Origin: JACIYW01 sp014359745
GTDB taxonomy: Bacteria; Pseudomonadota; Alphaproteobacteria; Rhodobacterales; Rhodobacteraceae
Direction of reading: 5' to 3'
Length of the DNA: 12,418 bases
Assembly (NCBI GenBank): GCA_050433985.1
Contig: JBNPWE010000044.1
Coordinates: 1 to 12,418, forward strand
Shown piece after piece: positions 4,987-12,210 of this stretch. Numbering within the stretch: the stretch's first letter is position 1; each line of letters starts with the position of its first letter. The position numbers were made by a program, and so were the translations under genes. The notes under the pieces are model-generated. The model did not search any database and had not been told where the DNA came from. It saw nothing but the letters and a program-made list of their open reading frames with translations.

Positions 4987-5999
4987 CACGTACGCCGTGC
5001 CGAGCGCAGAACCTGCGGCCGGGTGCAGATCGGCAGCGGATTGCTCTCGATTTCCAGCCGCACCCATTCGTCGCGGTCCCGGTCTGGGATCGTACGGGCG
5101 TAAAGTGGCAAACCGAGCGTGTTCACCGTCTCGAACGTATCGGCGGGTGCGTGGTAGATCTCGAACAACCCCTCGACGCCTTCGGGATAGAAGAATGCCT
5201 TGTCGGTAGGCACACCGAAGCCCGCCCCACCGCGGTAGCGCCGGAAGGTGATTCCGCCGAAGCTGACCTCGTCGGCAACCCGGCCGCGCAGATCGGCGGC
5301 AGCGGCGGTGTTGAGATAGGTCTCGCGCACCTCCTTGTGGGCAATGAGATCGGCGAAGAAGGCCGAGCCGCATTCGGCGCGGACCTGCACGGCCCCGGCC
5401 GCGAGCCCGCCCATGCTGTCCTCGACGCTTTCGATCAGCGTCTGACAGCGTTTGCGCAGCGCCCCGGAGCCGGGTGTCGCATTGTCGAGATCGAAATCGA
5501 TCTCGGTGGCGGGCGTGATACCAAACTCGGTGAAGTAGTTGATCACCGTGGCGCTGTCCTTGGGATCCTTCACAATGCCCTGAATGCCGTTCAGCAGGTG
5601 ATATTCGAACGTCGCCTCCGCATCCTGGCGCAGACGGCCAAGCTTTCGGGCGACCTCGCTTTGCACTTGCTGGGTGGCGCTTTCCGAGCCGAAGTCGCGG
5701 ATGCCCTGGATTTCCGAGGCCCAGAGCACGTCCTGCTTCTTGAACTGGCGGCAAACGAAGGCCCGCATGTCGCGACGCTCGGGAACCTGTTGCTCGGCGG
5801 CCGAGCCGCGTTCAGAGAACGGGATCAGCGACAGCGTGCCGTCCCGGCTCTCGATCACGACGGTGCGCGAGCGCACGCCGCGCGGCGAGAACAGGCTCGC
5901 ACCCGACAGGATCGCGGGCTTGAAGGGAATGTTTTCCAGCGCGCGGGTGAGTTCGATGATGGTGAAGGCATCGCCTTCGAAGATATCCATGGTGGTCAT
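4986..5999 (-). CDS. Major capsid protein, lambda gpE family
   Basis: This 337-residue protein (lambda gpE 341) forms the icosahedral shell. The start is the ATG at 5999 because a near-perfect AAAGGAGG lies 7 nt upstream. The open frame extends further upstream, but that part is an antisense-like, low-quality stretch over the D gene. Typical features are MDIFEGDAFTIIELTRALE, LFSPRGVRSRTVVIESRDGTL, QVPERRDMRAFVCRQFKKQD and the EIQGIRDFG block. Later blocks are TFEYHLLNGIQGIVKDP and YFTEFGITPATEIDFDL. The C-terminal part carries TFRRYRGGAG, AFFYPEGVEGLFEIYHAPAD and ESNPLPICTRPQVL, the usual end of the family. It follows the decoration protein gene and is coupled to the FII-like gene. Confidence 0.96.
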   Translation of the reverse strand: MTTMDIFEGDAFTIIELTRALENIPFKPAILSGASLFSPRGVRSRTVVIESRDGTLSLIPFSERGSAAEQQVPERRDMRAFVCRQFKKQDVLWASEIQGIRDFGSESATQQVQSEVARKLGRLRQDAEATFEYHLLNGIQGIVKDPKDSATVINYFTEFGITPATEIDFDLDNATPGSGALRKRCQTLIESVEDSMGGLAAGAVQVRAECGSAFFADLIAHKEVRETYLNTAAAADLRGRVADEVSFGGITFRRYRGGAGFGVPTDKAFFYPEGVEGLFEIYHAPADTFETVNTLGLPLYARTIPDRDRDEWVRLEIESNPLPICTRPQVLRSARRT

Positions 6000-6006
6000 G
6001 GGAATG

Positions 6007-6014
6007 CCTCCTTT
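6007..6014 (-). promoter_or_regulatory. Strong Shine-Dalgarno of the major capsid gene
   Basis: On the minus strand AAAGGAGG occupies 6014-6007, 7 nt before the ATG at 5999. It is the strongest ribosome site in the window. It fixes the capsid start and fits the high copy number of this protein. Confidence 0.85.
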
Positions 6015-6024
6015 GAGGGTTTGA

Positions 6025-6390
6025 TCAGCGGACGAGGATGCCGACCGCCAGCAGCGCGGCATGGGCGGCGGTGATCTCGCCCTCGCTGGGGGTGCCGACA
6101 AAAACGAGATCGTGGCGATTGACGATGGCGGGGCCACGGACCAGAGCGACGGCAGGCACGTCGCCGCCTGTCGCGTCGGCCTTGCCCCAGAGCACCGCAA
6201 TGGCGGTTTCAGTACCGTCGACGGCAGCGGGATCATGGGCCGCGTATTTGCCAGACACGGTGATCTTGCCCAGCACGGTGCCCGGATTGAGCGTGCCGGA
6301 CGCGACGGTGACGGTTTCGCGGGTGTAGTCACGAAAGGCTTCCCAGACGAGGAAGCCTCCGGGATGCGTGGTCTCGGTGAGCGTGGTCAT
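6025..6390 (-). CDS. Head decoration protein, gpD family
   Basis: This 121-residue protein (lambda gpD 110) forms trimers that cement the expanded capsid. The sequence includes THPGGFLVWEAFRDYTRETVTV, a stretch with GTLNPGTVLGKIT, DGTETAIAVLWGKADAT, VPAVALVRGPAIVN and the ending HAALLAVGILVR, all in the usual order for the family. ATG at 6390 is 4 nt after the protease stop (6395-6397), with AAGGA upstream. It stands between protease and capsid genes, as in lambda. Confidence 0.94.
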   Translation of the reverse strand: MTTLTETTHPGGFLVWEAFRDYTRETVTVASGTLNPGTVLGKITVSGKYAAHDPAAVDGTETAIAVLWGKADATGGDVPAVALVRGPAIVNRHDLVFVGTPSEGEITAAHAALLAVGILVR

Positions 6391-6394
6391 GAGG

Positions 6395-6700
6395 TTATCC
6401 TTTCAGCTTGAAGGTGCGGGCGACGATCTCGCCCCAAGGGCGGGCCGTCGTGCTCCGGCCGGGTTGCGGGTGATGGGCGGCGATCTCGGGTTCTGCCTCG
6501 GCTTTTGCCGCCAGAAGGGCCATGCGGACGTCGTCGAGACTGGCGTCCTGTTCGAGGAACCGCCCAGCCATCTGCGGCTGGCCTGCAAGGCGGCAGAGAT
6601 CGACGACAGCGCGAGCATGGGTGATCGCCTCGGCGCGGATCGCGGCGGGATCGAGCGGTGCGCCGCCCGGAGTCGGGATCAGATCCGAAGGACTGGGCAT
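6395..6700 (-). CDS. Putative internally initiated scaffold protein (Nu3-like)
   Basis: An in-frame ATG at 6700 (codon 256 of the protease) begins MPSPSDLIPTPGGAPLD and is preceded by GAGG with an 8-nt spacer. It would give a 101-residue protein made of the helical C-terminal segment only, just after the acidic linker. This mirrors lambda Nu3, the scaffold translated from within C. No separate scaffold gene is visible between protease and capsid, so a scaffold has to come from somewhere. The start itself is inferred, not shown. Confidence 0.5.
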   Translation of the reverse strand: MPSPSDLIPTPGGAPLDPAAIRAEAITHARAVVDLCRLAGQPQMAGRFLEQDASLDDVRMALLAAKAEAEPEIAAHHPQPGRSTTARPWGEIVARTFKLKG

Positions 6701-7465
6701 GTCGTCGGCCTCAACTTGCGCCTCGGGCTCGACAGGCGCATCGTCGCTGCCCGCCTCGCCGGAGCTGTCGGCAGGTTCGGCATCGTCGTCCAGGATGCTG
6801 TCGGTCTTTGTGCCCGTGTCTTGGCTAGTATGCTCCAGTTCGGGCTGAACACCCTCCTGGCCAGTGGCTTCCACTGCCTCGACGAGGTCGGGCGGCGCGT
6901 TGCGGAACCGACCGATGTCGAACCGTGCGGCCATCCGAACGGGCTCCGCCAGCCGGTCCGCGAAGCCCGCCGCCACCGCATCGGCCGCATCGAACCATGT
7001 TTCGGCCGACATCAGCGCTGCGATCTCGTCATCGGGTTTGCCGGATTTGGCGGCATATCCCCGGACGAGGCTGCCCGCGATCTTGTCCAGCGCCTCGGCC
7101 ATGGCGCGCATGTCGCCCGCCGTACCCATGGCCAACCCCGACGGGTCGTGGATCATCAGGAACGCGTTTTCCGGCATGACGATCTCGTCACCCGCCATCG
7201 CGACATAGGACGCGGCGGAGGCGGCAATACCGTCGATCCAGACCGTGACCGTGCCCGCGTGCCGCTTCAGCGCATTGTAAATCGCCACCGCATCGAAGAC
7301 TGACCCGCCCGGGCTGTTCAGCCGCAGATCGACCGGCGTCCCGTCGGGCAGTGCGCCGAGTTCGGCAAGGAACCCCTTCGCCGAGACCCCATAGGCGCCG
7401 ATCTCGTCATAGATCGCCACTTCCGCCCCCGTTCCCCGGGCGCGGATCGCATACCAGCTTGTCAT
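6395..7465 (-). CDS. Head maturation protease (S49/ClpP-type, gpC-like) with scaffold-like C-terminus
   Basis: This 356-residue protein has an N-terminal ClpP-fold peptidase of about 190 residues. It contains LRLNSPGGSVFDA (48-60), GIAASAAS with the likely nucleophile S83, MIHDPSG with H106, and ETWFDAADAVAAGFAD, in which D159 may complete the triad. ATG at 7465 is chosen because it is 4 nt after the portal stop and has AGGAG upstream; a longer frame exists but lies inside the portal gene. After about residue 200 comes a disordered, acidic Ser/Asp/Glu/Pro-rich linker. A helical C-terminal 100 residues follows (AAIRAEAITHARAVVDLCRLAG, then LEQDASLDDVRMALLAAKAEAEPEIAAHHP). In lambda the protease C shares its C-terminus with the scaffold Nu3, made from an internal start; the same layout is likely here. 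It cleaves head proteins during prohead maturation. Confidence 0.95.
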   Translation of the reverse strand: MTSWYAIRARGTGAEVAIYDEIGAYGVSAKGFLAELGALPDGTPVDLRLNSPGGSVFDAVAIYNALKRHAGTVTVWIDGIAASAASYVAMAGDEIVMPENAFLMIHDPSGLAMGTAGDMRAMAEALDKIAGSLVRGYAAKSGKPDDEIAALMSAETWFDAADAVAAGFADRLAEPVRMAARFDIGRFRNAPPDLVEAVEATGQEGVQPELEHTSQDTGTKTDSILDDDAEPADSSGEAGSDDAPVEPEAQVEADDMPSPSDLIPTPGGAPLDPAAIRAEAITHARAVVDLCRLAGQPQMAGRFLEQDASLDDVRMALLAAKAEAEPEIAAHHPQPGRSTTARPWGEIVARTFKLKG

Positions 7466-7469
7466 ATTG

Positions 7470-8993
7470 TCACTCCTGTTCGGTGGCGGGATCGGTGGAG
7501 GCGGATCCGTCGCCTGTGTCTTCGCCGGTGCCATCTCCGGGGTCAGGCCGCGCGGCGGGCGTTGCTCGTGCACCCTGAGTTTCGCCGGGGCTCGCGCGGT
7601 AGCTCAGCCCCAGATCAGCAACGCGTTTGGCATCCGCCGCATTCTCTCGGTCGACTTCTTCGACGTCATAGCCGGTGGCCTCGACCACCTTGCGCCGCGA
7701 GGTGATGCCCGCTTCCATGGCCAGCACCTGTGCCTGGATGTCCTTCAGCGGATCTACCCAGTCCCAGCGCGGCGGGATCCATTGAACCGGCCGTGCTGCG
7801 GCGGGGTCGCCGATATCCAGCGCCCCCGACAGTACGGCCGTCTCAAGCCAGCGCCGCCAGATAGGACGGCACATCTGATGCGCCATCACCCCGTGTTGCA
7901 GCTGGCCAATGCGGCGGCGGAACTCGACCAGCTCTGCCCTCAGGCTCGAATAGTTCGCCTGGCGCACATCCCCGGTTACGAGGTGGTACGGCAGCCCCAG
8001 TGAGGCTGATACCGACAAGAGCGTCCGATATTGAAACGCCTCATAGCCGCCCCCAACATCTGCAGGACTGGAGAACTTCACATCCTCGCCCGGCAGCAGC
8101 ACCTGCATCGTGCCGGGTTCGAGGCTCGCAATGGCGGTGCCATCGAGATCGGCCTCGGCCTCACCCATCATCGGGTCTTCCGGCGCGGTCTTCGTGATGA
8201 ACCCCGCGAACATCGCCGCGGTTTTCTTCCGGTCGAGCTCGGCGTCGTCATACTGGTCCAGCAGAAACAGCCGAACCATGGCCGGAGCCACATGAGATAA
8301 GCCCCGGATCTGGCCTGCATCGATTGGCCGATAAATGTGAAGCACATCCTCGGCGGGCACGCGCACCGTCTCCGGGATAACAGCCCCTTGGTCGGTGCTG
8401 TCTCCCGGATGTCGACGCCGGAAGTGATAGGCCACGCGCCGTCCGATGCCGTCAAATTCAATCCCGCAGCGGATGCGATTGCCGTTTCCTGCCGTTTCGG
8501 TCTTCTCGAACGGCAACATCTCCGACTGCAGCAGCTGCAGTTGCAGCGGCACGAGAAGGCTGTCCTCGGCGCGGCGGGGCCGCAGACGCACGAAGCATTC
8601 GCCCGCAACAAACATCTCGCGCGCCACCATGGCCTGCAGGCCGTAGAAATCGGTCAACCCGTCGGCATCGGCCTCGTCGGTCCACGCAAGCCAGAGCTGC
8701 TGAACACTGTCACGCAACACCGCATCCGCGATCAGCGACGAGGGCTTGATTCCATCGCCGACCAGGTTCGACGCAAACGCCTCGCAGGCATTTGCGGCAT
8801 AGCCGTTGGTCACGACCAGTTCCCGCGACCTTGCCAAAAGACGAGGCCCACCCGAGGCTACCAGCGAATTGATGTTTTCAAGCGGCGGTTGCCAGCCTCG
8901 CAAGCGCCGCCTGGCCATAGCGCCCTCCAGACGCGCGGACACGGCAGTGGGGCCGCCCGATATTGGGCGGCGAAACCGATCAAACAGGGCCAT
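7470..8993 (-). CDS. Portal protein, lambda gpB family
   Basis: This 507-residue protein (lambda gpB 533) forms the dodecameric DNA entry channel and starts capsid assembly. ATG at 8993 is 3 nt after the W stop, with an AAGGGG site. Family signatures run in order. NINSL, LLARSRELV and EAFASNLVGDGI lie near residues 40-82, and WTDEADADGLTDFYGLQ follows. Then come MVAREMFVAGECFVRLR, ADVLHIY-like EDVLHIYRPIDAGQIRGLSHV, LDQYDDAELDRKKTAAMF and NYSSLRAELVEFRRRIGQLQ. The C-terminus (GYDVEEVDRENAADAKRVADLGL) is the usual end, followed by an acidic, Gly/Thr-rich tail. The gene is coupled to the protease gene downstream. I see no break or frameshift. Confidence 0.97.
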   Translation of the reverse strand: MALFDRFRRPISGGPTAVSARLEGAMARRRLRGWQPPLENINSLVASGGPRLLARSRELVVTNGYAANACEAFASNLVGDGIKPSSLIADAVLRDSVQQLWLAWTDEADADGLTDFYGLQAMVAREMFVAGECFVRLRPRRAEDSLLVPLQLQLLQSEMLPFEKTETAGNGNRIRCGIEFDGIGRRVAYHFRRRHPGDSTDQGAVIPETVRVPAEDVLHIYRPIDAGQIRGLSHVAPAMVRLFLLDQYDDAELDRKKTAAMFAGFITKTAPEDPMMGEAEADLDGTAIASLEPGTMQVLLPGEDVKFSSPADVGGGYEAFQYRTLLSVSASLGLPYHLVTGDVRQANYSSLRAELVEFRRRIGQLQHGVMAHQMCRPIWRRWLETAVLSGALDIGDPAAARPVQWIPPRWDWVDPLKDIQAQVLAMEAGITSRRKVVEATGYDVEEVDRENAADAKRVADLGLSYRASPGETQGARATPAARPDPGDGTGEDTGDGSASTDPATEQE

Positions 8994-8996
8994 GGA

Positions 8997-9212
8997 TCAG
9001 AGCCCCTTTGACGTCGTTACACGCACCTGCCGAACGATCCGTCGTCCCTCGGCGGCCGCAATCTCGCGGTCGAGCGCCTCGATGGCCCGGTCAATCTCCG
9101 CGACGCTGCGATAGTCCACCGTCTTTCCGTCATAGCTGACGCGCGCCACGCCAGAGGAACGCTGAACAGCCAAGGTTTCGCGGCGGGCACGGAGTTCCGT
9201 CAATGTCGGCAT
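8997..9212 (-). CDS. Head-tail joining protein gpW family
   Basis: This 71-residue protein (lambda gpW 68) begins MPTLTELRARRETLAVQRSSGV. It continues ARVSYDGKTVDYRSVAEID, then AIEALDREIAAAEGRR, and ends VRVTTSKGL, the standard helix-hairpin-helix arrangement of the family. It closes the portal after DNA packaging and makes the platform for FII. It stands directly upstream of the portal gene, as in lambda. What is unusual is that it is separated from the terminase gene by about 1 kb holding an opposite-strand gene. Confidence 0.92.
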   Translation of the reverse strand: MPTLTELRARRETLAVQRSSGVARVSYDGKTVDYRSVAEIDRAIEALDREIAAAEGRRIVRQVRVTTSKGL

Positions 9213-9217
9213 CTGAA

Positions 9218-9277
9218 TTGACCTATCCTGCGAATATGTTTCATTGAGCCAACCGAATCCCGAGTGAGGGCAAAACC
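9218..9277 (+). promoter_or_regulatory. Short leader of the DUF1186 gene with possible promoter
   Basis: The 65 bp between the divergent gpW and DUF1186 starts must contain any promoter dedicated to the plus-strand gene. It is visibly less GC-rich than its surroundings. TTGACC at 9218-9223 resembles a -35 box, but no good -10 hexamer follows at 16-18 nt. AGGG about 10 nt before the ATG serves as ribosome site. Promoter assignment is tentative. Confidence 0.3.
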
Positions 9278-10171
9278 ATGACCCCGACCGAAATCATGCG
9301 CGATCTCGCGCGCGACGACATTTTTCCGAAAACCGCCATGGCCGAAGCAGGCACCCGGCGCGAAGAAATGGCGCCAGTCTTCGTCGATCTCGTAACCCGC
9401 CTTGCACATCAGCGTATCCCGGCGATGAAAGACGCTGATCTGATGGCTTTTATTCCGATCTTCCACATGCTGGGCGAATGGCAGGATCCTCGTGCCTATC
9501 GCCCGTTGGTTCAGATGCTCCGTCGTCCTACCAAGGTCATCGACCATCTCCTCGGGGACGCTGTCACCGAAACAAGCTTTCGCGTCATCGCTGGAACATT
9601 CGACGGTGACCTGCAGCCCGTGTTCGACGCGATCGAGGACAGGAAGGCTGACGAATTCGCGCGTCTGTCCTTGATGAATGCTCTCGTCTTGATAGCGCAA
9701 CTGCACCCCGCTGAACGCCCGGTGATCGAGAATTATTTCCGGACCTTTCGCCAACGCTGTCCCAAGGCACCCGTGGACCTCCTCACTGGCTGGATGGACG
9801 CTATTGCCGCCCTCGGACTCGAGGATATGTCCGAGGCCGTGCGCGAGGTTTTCGACCAGGGCCTGATCCCAAAAGAGTATTGCGACTTCGGGCATTTCCT
9901 CGAGGATCTGGAGGCCACCCTCAACGAAGGTGTTTCCCCCGCAAACCGTCGTTACCAGAAAGCCCTGATCACCAATGCCATCGATGAGTTGTCGAAATGG
10001 CACTGTTATACCGATGAGTTTCTCATCCAGCAGAAGACCCGCAAAGTTGACAACGCCTTGCGCGTGGCCCCCTGGACAGAGGCCCTCACAAAGACACCTG
10101 ACAAACTTGGCCGCAACGATCCCTGTCCCTGCGGCAGCGGCAAGAAGTTCAAGAAATGCTGCCTGCACTGA
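9278..10171 (+). CDS. DUF1186 protein with C-terminal SEC-C zinc motif
   Basis: This 297-residue soluble protein begins MTPTEIMRDLARDD and continues as an all-helical repeat-like body (FIPIFHMLGEWQDPRAYRPL, then MLRRPTKVIDHLLGDAVTE). That pattern matches DUF1186 and recalls HEAT-like helical stacks. It ends with GRNDPCPCGSGKKFKKCCLH, a complete SEC-C motif with C283, C285, C294 and C295 as zinc ligands. SEC-C tails, first known from SecA, mediate protein or ribosome contacts, but the function of DUF1186 proteins is unknown. The gene is on the plus strand between terminase large (convergent, 38 nt between stops) and gpW (divergent). It looks less GC-rich than the phage genes. It is best viewed as an acquired accessory gene. 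A 337-codon antisense frame covers it fully, but only the plus strand shows a recognisable protein. Confidence 0.92.
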   Translation: MTPTEIMRDLARDDIFPKTAMAEAGTRREEMAPVFVDLVTRLAHQRIPAMKDADLMAFIPIFHMLGEWQDPRAYRPLVQMLRRPTKVIDHLLGDAVTETSFRVIAGTFDGDLQPVFDAIEDRKADEFARLSLMNALVLIAQLHPAERPVIENYFRTFRQRCPKAPVDLLTGWMDAIAALGLEDMSEAVREVFDQGLIPKEYCDFGHFLEDLEATLNEGVSPANRRYQKALITNAIDELSKWHCYTDEFLIQQKTRKVDNALRVAPWTEALTKTPDKLGRNDPCPCGSGKKFKKCCLH

Positions 10172-10209
10172 ACCGGCCCGGCCAACATGACCCTGCGTTT
10201 CCAGCCCCT

Positions 10210-12210
10210 TCACCTCATGTAACTTGAGCGCACGGTTCGCCGCCGTGGTCCCGCGCGCCGAGAAGCGGGCGTGGTGTTTCCCGCCCCGTCCTCAGCCATG
10301 TCCTCCGCCGTGATCCCGACCTGTGCTTCCAGATCAGTCCACCGCGCATCAGACCAGCGATCGGCCCCAAGGATCCACGCGGCGGCGCGGGCATAGACCC
10401 GGCAGTCCAGCGCCTCGTTGCGTTCGCGCAGCTTCTGCCATTCGAGCCGGGCAAAGCCGCGTTTGGTGCGCACCGTGATCAGTTGTTCGACCGTGAATTG
10501 CTTCAACCACTCGCCGTCCACCCAGTTTGGCAGATGGATCGTTCCAGGTGGGCAAAGATGCCCAGCCTCGATGTCCTCCCGCGTCGGGCGGTCCTGGCGC
10601 AAATAGCGATAGGTCTCGGTCTTGAAGGTCGAGGTGGCGACCGTCCAAAGCCGCGCACCGCGCCGCAGCCGTTTGCCTGCGATGGTCGCGTCCACATAGG
10701 TCGGGCCAGTGACCGGGCTCGAGCGGTTGAACCCCTCGACGCCTTTCACCGGTGCCACCTGCGCGAAGCCGACCTGTCGCGACCAGGCATAGACAGCACT
10801 CGTCTCATAGCCGGTATCGATCGCCAGCCGTGCCAATGTCATCTTCTGACTGGAAGCATGCACCCATGTCTGGCCGAGCAAATTGGCCAGTTGCTGCCAG
10901 CACGCCGGATCGCCGGGACCGCCCTCAATGACCAGGTGATCGATCAGCCAGCTCTCCAGCCCGCGGCCCCAGGCCCAGACATCGACCTCGATGCGATCCT
11001 TTTGAACGTCCGCCCCGGCGGTCAGGAACAAGCCCCGCTCTGGAACAGTCCCTCCGCCCCAGGTCTCGCGCTGGTCCGCCAAGCGCTGCCAATCCGGCGC
11101 TTCTCCGGTCTCGACCCACGTCTCGCCGAGGATCGTGTTGCGGAAGGCCTTGATCGCCTCGTCCGACCCTTGCGCCGCGTCCCATGCCCGCACGATCCGC
11201 TCCCAGCTCAGCCAGCCGATCGGCGAATAGAGCGCCGAGAGGTGATACCCGAGCGTGGTCGGATCGGCGGCCGTGGCGGTCGCCCGCCATGCGCCGCCCT
11301 CCAGCATCGCGGTCTTGTGGTGTTCCGCGATGGGCTGCTCGCAGCCCTCGCAGTGATACTCGGCCGTCTCCGGGCGGCCTTTCTGCCAGCGCAGCCGGTC
11401 GAACTTCAGCCACTGCATCGCCCCGCAATGCGGGCACGGCACGAAGAACCGCCGCTGGTCGGACGCCTCGTATTCCCGCTCGATGCGCGACAGCCCCCGG
11501 ATGGTGGGCGTCGAGACCAGGAACACCTTGCGACGATGCGCGAAGGTCAGCGACCGCGCTTCCGCCAGCGTGACCGGATCGCCTTCCTCGTCGGCGGAGG
11601 CGGGATAGGCGTCGACCTCGTCGAGGAAGATGTACCGCGCCGGGGTGGAGCGCAGCCCGACCGCCGAGTTCGCCCCGGTCATGATCAGGATGCCGCCCGC
11701 GAACTCCTTCGACAGCATCGTGTTGCCCGCGTCGCGCGACCGCGCGGGCTTCACCCGCTCCCGCAGTTCCGGGCTCTCGTCGATCAGCGGGTCGATCCGC
11801 TGGCGCGAGTTGCGCTTGGCCAGCTCGACCGTGGGCTGGACCGCCAGCATCGGGCCCGGCGCCTGGTGGATCGCGAACCCGATCCAGTTGTTCCCGGCCT
11901 CGGTCGCGCCGACCTGCGCAGCCTTCATGAACACGATCCGCTGCGTGGGATCGCCGGGCGAGAGCCGGTCCATGATCTCGCGCATGTAGGGCGTGCGCAC
12001 CGTGCGATACCGCCCCGGCTTGGCCGAGGCGCGGCCCGAGAGCATCCGGTGCCGGTCCGCCCACTCCGAGACGGTCAGGTCCGGGTCCGGCGTCAGCCCC
12101 GCGCCCCAGGTGCGCAGAATCTCCGCCGCGCCGTCAAAGCCCGTCAGGCCATCATCGTCACCGGAAGTCGGGCCGGACCTCGGCGAGTTTGTCGAGGTGG
12201 GCGCGTACAT
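10210..12210 (-). CDS. Terminase large subunit, lambda gpA family
   Basis: This 666-residue packaging motor and nuclease (lambda gpA 641) starts with ATG at 12210, overlapping the small subunit by 53 nt. The N-terminus carries LTVSEWADRHRMLSGRAS. The ATPase has a Walker A-like KAAQVGATEAGNN (96-108), Walker B IFLDEVDAYP (194-203, acidic D197/E198) and the coupling motif VSTPT (232-236). A zinc-knuckle-like pair CPHC (259-262) and CEGC (287-290) follows, then GWLSWERIVRAW. The nuclease domain opens with LFLTAGADVQKDRIEVDVWAWG (394-415), in which D401 is a likely metal ligand, and continues with LAIDTGYET. All expected motifs are present and the frame is unbroken. It docks on the portal and cuts cos-type ends or packages headfuls; which one cannot be told here. 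The stop is 38 nt from the convergent DUF1186 gene. Confidence 0.97.
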   Translation of the reverse strand: MYAPTSTNSPRSGPTSGDDDGLTGFDGAAEILRTWGAGLTPDPDLTVSEWADRHRMLSGRASAKPGRYRTVRTPYMREIMDRLSPGDPTQRIVFMKAAQVGATEAGNNWIGFAIHQAPGPMLAVQPTVELAKRNSRQRIDPLIDESPELRERVKPARSRDAGNTMLSKEFAGGILIMTGANSAVGLRSTPARYIFLDEVDAYPASADEEGDPVTLAEARSLTFAHRRKVFLVSTPTIRGLSRIEREYEASDQRRFFVPCPHCGAMQWLKFDRLRWQKGRPETAEYHCEGCEQPIAEHHKTAMLEGGAWRATATAADPTTLGYHLSALYSPIGWLSWERIVRAWDAAQGSDEAIKAFRNTILGETWVETGEAPDWQRLADQRETWGGGTVPERGLFLTAGADVQKDRIEVDVWAWGRGLESWLIDHLVIEGGPGDPACWQQLANLLGQTWVHASSQKMTLARLAIDTGYETSAVYAWSRQVGFAQVAPVKGVEGFNRSSPVTGPTYVDATIAGKRLRRGARLWTVATSTFKTETYRYLRQDRPTREDIEAGHLCPPGTIHLPNWVDGEWLKQFTVEQLITVRTKRGFARLEWQKLRERNEALDCRVYARAAAWILGADRWSDARWTDLEAQVGITAEDMAEDGAGNTTPASRRAGPRRRTVRSSYMR

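Noticed and set aside
9200..10213. Long minus-strand frame antisense to the DUF1186 gene, starting with GTG that overlaps the terminase stop and ending inside gpW
   Set aside because: The coupling-like GTGA overlap is tempting, but the translated protein shows no recognisable domain, while the plus strand encodes a complete DUF1186/SEC-C protein. It is most likely a shadow frame.
10925..12064. 379-codon minus-strand frame inside the terminase gene
   Set aside because: It is very rich in Arg, Gly and Asp and lies in another frame of the clear gpA-family gene.
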